Below, in pieces: positions 5,673 through 6,451 of a stretch of 6,451 nucleotides of DNA. Under the pieces are notes generated by a model. That model saw nothing but the letters and a program-made list of their open reading frames with translations. It was not told where the DNA came from and made no database searches. Every line of letters starts with the position of its first letter. The stretch's first letter is position 1. The position numbers and the translations under genes were made by a program. Origin of the DNA: an uncultured Oscillospiraceae bacterium (GTDB lineage: Bacteria > Bacillota > Clostridia > Oscillospirales > Oscillospiraceae). The DNA is taken from assembly GCA_934643765.1 (NCBI GenBank), contig CAKUCT010000115.1, positions 1-6,451 of the forward strand, given 5' to 3'.

Positions 5673-6451
5673 ATGAAAAAGATCATTGCATTGCTTCTGG
5701 CGCTGGTCATGGTGTTTGCCCTGGCTGCATGTGCGTCCAACTCCGACGCCCCTGCCTCCACGGAAACCAAGACTGACGCTCCCGCTGCAGAGACCACCAC
5801 GGAAGAAAAGACCGACGACACGGCCGACGCTCCCGCTGCAGAAGAGACCACTGCTACTGCTCCGGCTGATTTCAAGGTTGGCTTCATCATGCTCCATGAT
5901 GAAAACTCCACCTACGACCTGAACTTCATCAACGCAGCCAAGGAAGCTGCCGAAGATCTGGGCGTTGAGTACGTCATCAAGACGAACATCCCCGAAGGTC
6001 AGGAATGCTACGATGCCGCTGCGGATCTGGCTGACGCCGGCTGCAACATCATCTTCGCTGACTCCTTCGGCCATGAGGACTACATGATCCAGGCCGCCAA
6101 GGAATTCCCCGATGTTGAGTTCTGCCACTCCACCGGCACGAAGGCTCACACCGAGAACCTTGCCAATTACCACAACGCATTCGCCTCCATCTACGAAGGC
6201 CGCTATCTTGCTGGTATCGTTGCCGGCATGAAGCTCAATGAGATGATTGAAAATGGCGAGTTCACCGCGGAAGAGGCCAAGATCGGCTACGTCGGCGCGT
6301 TCACCTACGCAGAAGTTATCTCCGGTTACACCTCCTTCTTCCTGGGCGCCCGTTCCGTCTGCCCGAGCGTGACCATGGAAGTCACCTTCACCGGCAGCTG
6401 GTACGACGAGACCGCTGAGAAGGAAGGCGCACAGAAGCTCATCAACAACGG
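5673..6451 (+). CDS. BMP/PnrA-family nucleoside ABC transporter substrate-binding lipoprotein (3' partial)
   Basis: The frame runs open from ATG 5673-5675 to the window end, giving 259 residues of a protein that normally has about 350-400. Residues 1-20 are a lipoprotein signal peptide: MKK, a hydrophobic stretch and the lipobox LAAC with Cys20. It should be anchored to the outer face of the membrane. Residues 21 to about 66 are a low-complexity Ala/Thr/Pro/Asp/Glu linker. The BMP domain begins at DFKVGFIMLHDENSTYDLNF and continues with YDAAADLADAGCNIIFADSFGH, CHSTGTKAH, YEGRYLAGIVAGM, KIGYVGAF and FTGSWYD, all typical of this family. Characterised members (PnrA of Treponema, NupN of Bacillus) bind purine nucleosides for ABC import. 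AGGAGG at 5657-5662, ten bases before the ATG, supports the start. ATPase and permease genes probably follow beyond the window. Nucleoside rather than free-base binding is inferred from the family. Confidence 0.92.
   Translation, partial: MKKIIALLLALVMVFALAACASNSDAPASTETKTDAPAAETTTEEKTDDTADAPAAEETTATAPADFKVGFIMLHDENSTYDLNFINAAKEAAEDLGVEYVIKTNIPEGQECYDAAADLADAGCNIIFADSFGHEDYMIQAAKEFPDVEFCHSTGTKAHTENLANYHNAFASIYEGRYLAGIVAGMKLNEMIENGEFTAEEAKIGYVGAFTYAEVISGYTSFFLGARSVCPSVTMEVTFTGSWYDETAEKEGAQKLINN
5775..5842 (+). repeat. Direct repeat in the lipoprotein linker
   Basis: GACGCTCCCGCTGCAGA occurs at 5775-5791 and again, identically, at 5826-5842. The offset of 51 bases equals 17 codons. Both copies encode DAPAAE within the acidic Thr/Ala-rich linker, indicating growth of the spacer by in-frame duplication. 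Confidence 0.85.

Noticed and set aside
5655..6173. Minus-strand open frame of 172 codons across the lipoprotein gene
   Set aside because: It is antisense to a gene with a signal peptide, lipobox and BMP domain. Its Gly/Val/Ser-rich translation is the mirror of the Ala/Thr/Pro linker.

Overview
The window comes from a moderately GC-rich Firmicute, most likely a gut-type clostridium (Oscillospirales/Clostridia). This is inferred from four things: the short Gram-positive type glucose-6-phosphate isomerase, the ROK-type glucokinase with a CxCGxxGCxE zinc motif, strong AGGAGG/GGAGGT ribosome binding sites, and a BMP-family nucleoside-binding lipoprotein. No phage, insertion sequence, CRISPR, rRNA or tRNA sequence is visible. 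All full-length genes look intact.

Layout. Bases 1-385 hold the C-terminal part of a plus-strand glycerophosphodiester phosphodiesterase. It converges on a minus-strand operon, and the 213-base gap between them carries three hairpins that act as terminators or candidate terminators. The operon (3692 down to 599) reads: metal-dependent amidohydrolase (2874-3692), ROK glucokinase glcK (1920-2870), then pgi (599-1891). The gaps are 3 and 28 bases. A well-formed promoter (TTGTAT, 17 bases, TATAAT) lies at 3767-3795. Upstream, a strong hairpin at 3862-3895 ends the next minus-strand gene, guanine deaminase guaD (3907-5190).

Beyond guaD is a 482-base AT-rich divergent intergenic region (5191-5672). 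It has a guaD promoter, a plus-strand promoter, three related AT-rich imperfect palindromes and a leader stem-loop. The final gene, 5673 to the window end, is a BMP/PnrA-family substrate-binding lipoprotein, cut by the window edge and probably the first gene of a nucleoside ABC transporter operon.

How the genes fit together. glcK and pgi make glucose-6-phosphate and then fructose-6-phosphate, the entry to glycolysis; the amidohydrolase co-transcribed with them has no obvious role there. guaD and the BMP lipoprotein form a plausible purine-scavenging module: nucleoside or base capture outside the cell, and guanine deamination to xanthine inside it. I found no clearly new system. The least explained part is the repeat-bearing intergenic region between guaD and the lipoprotein gene.
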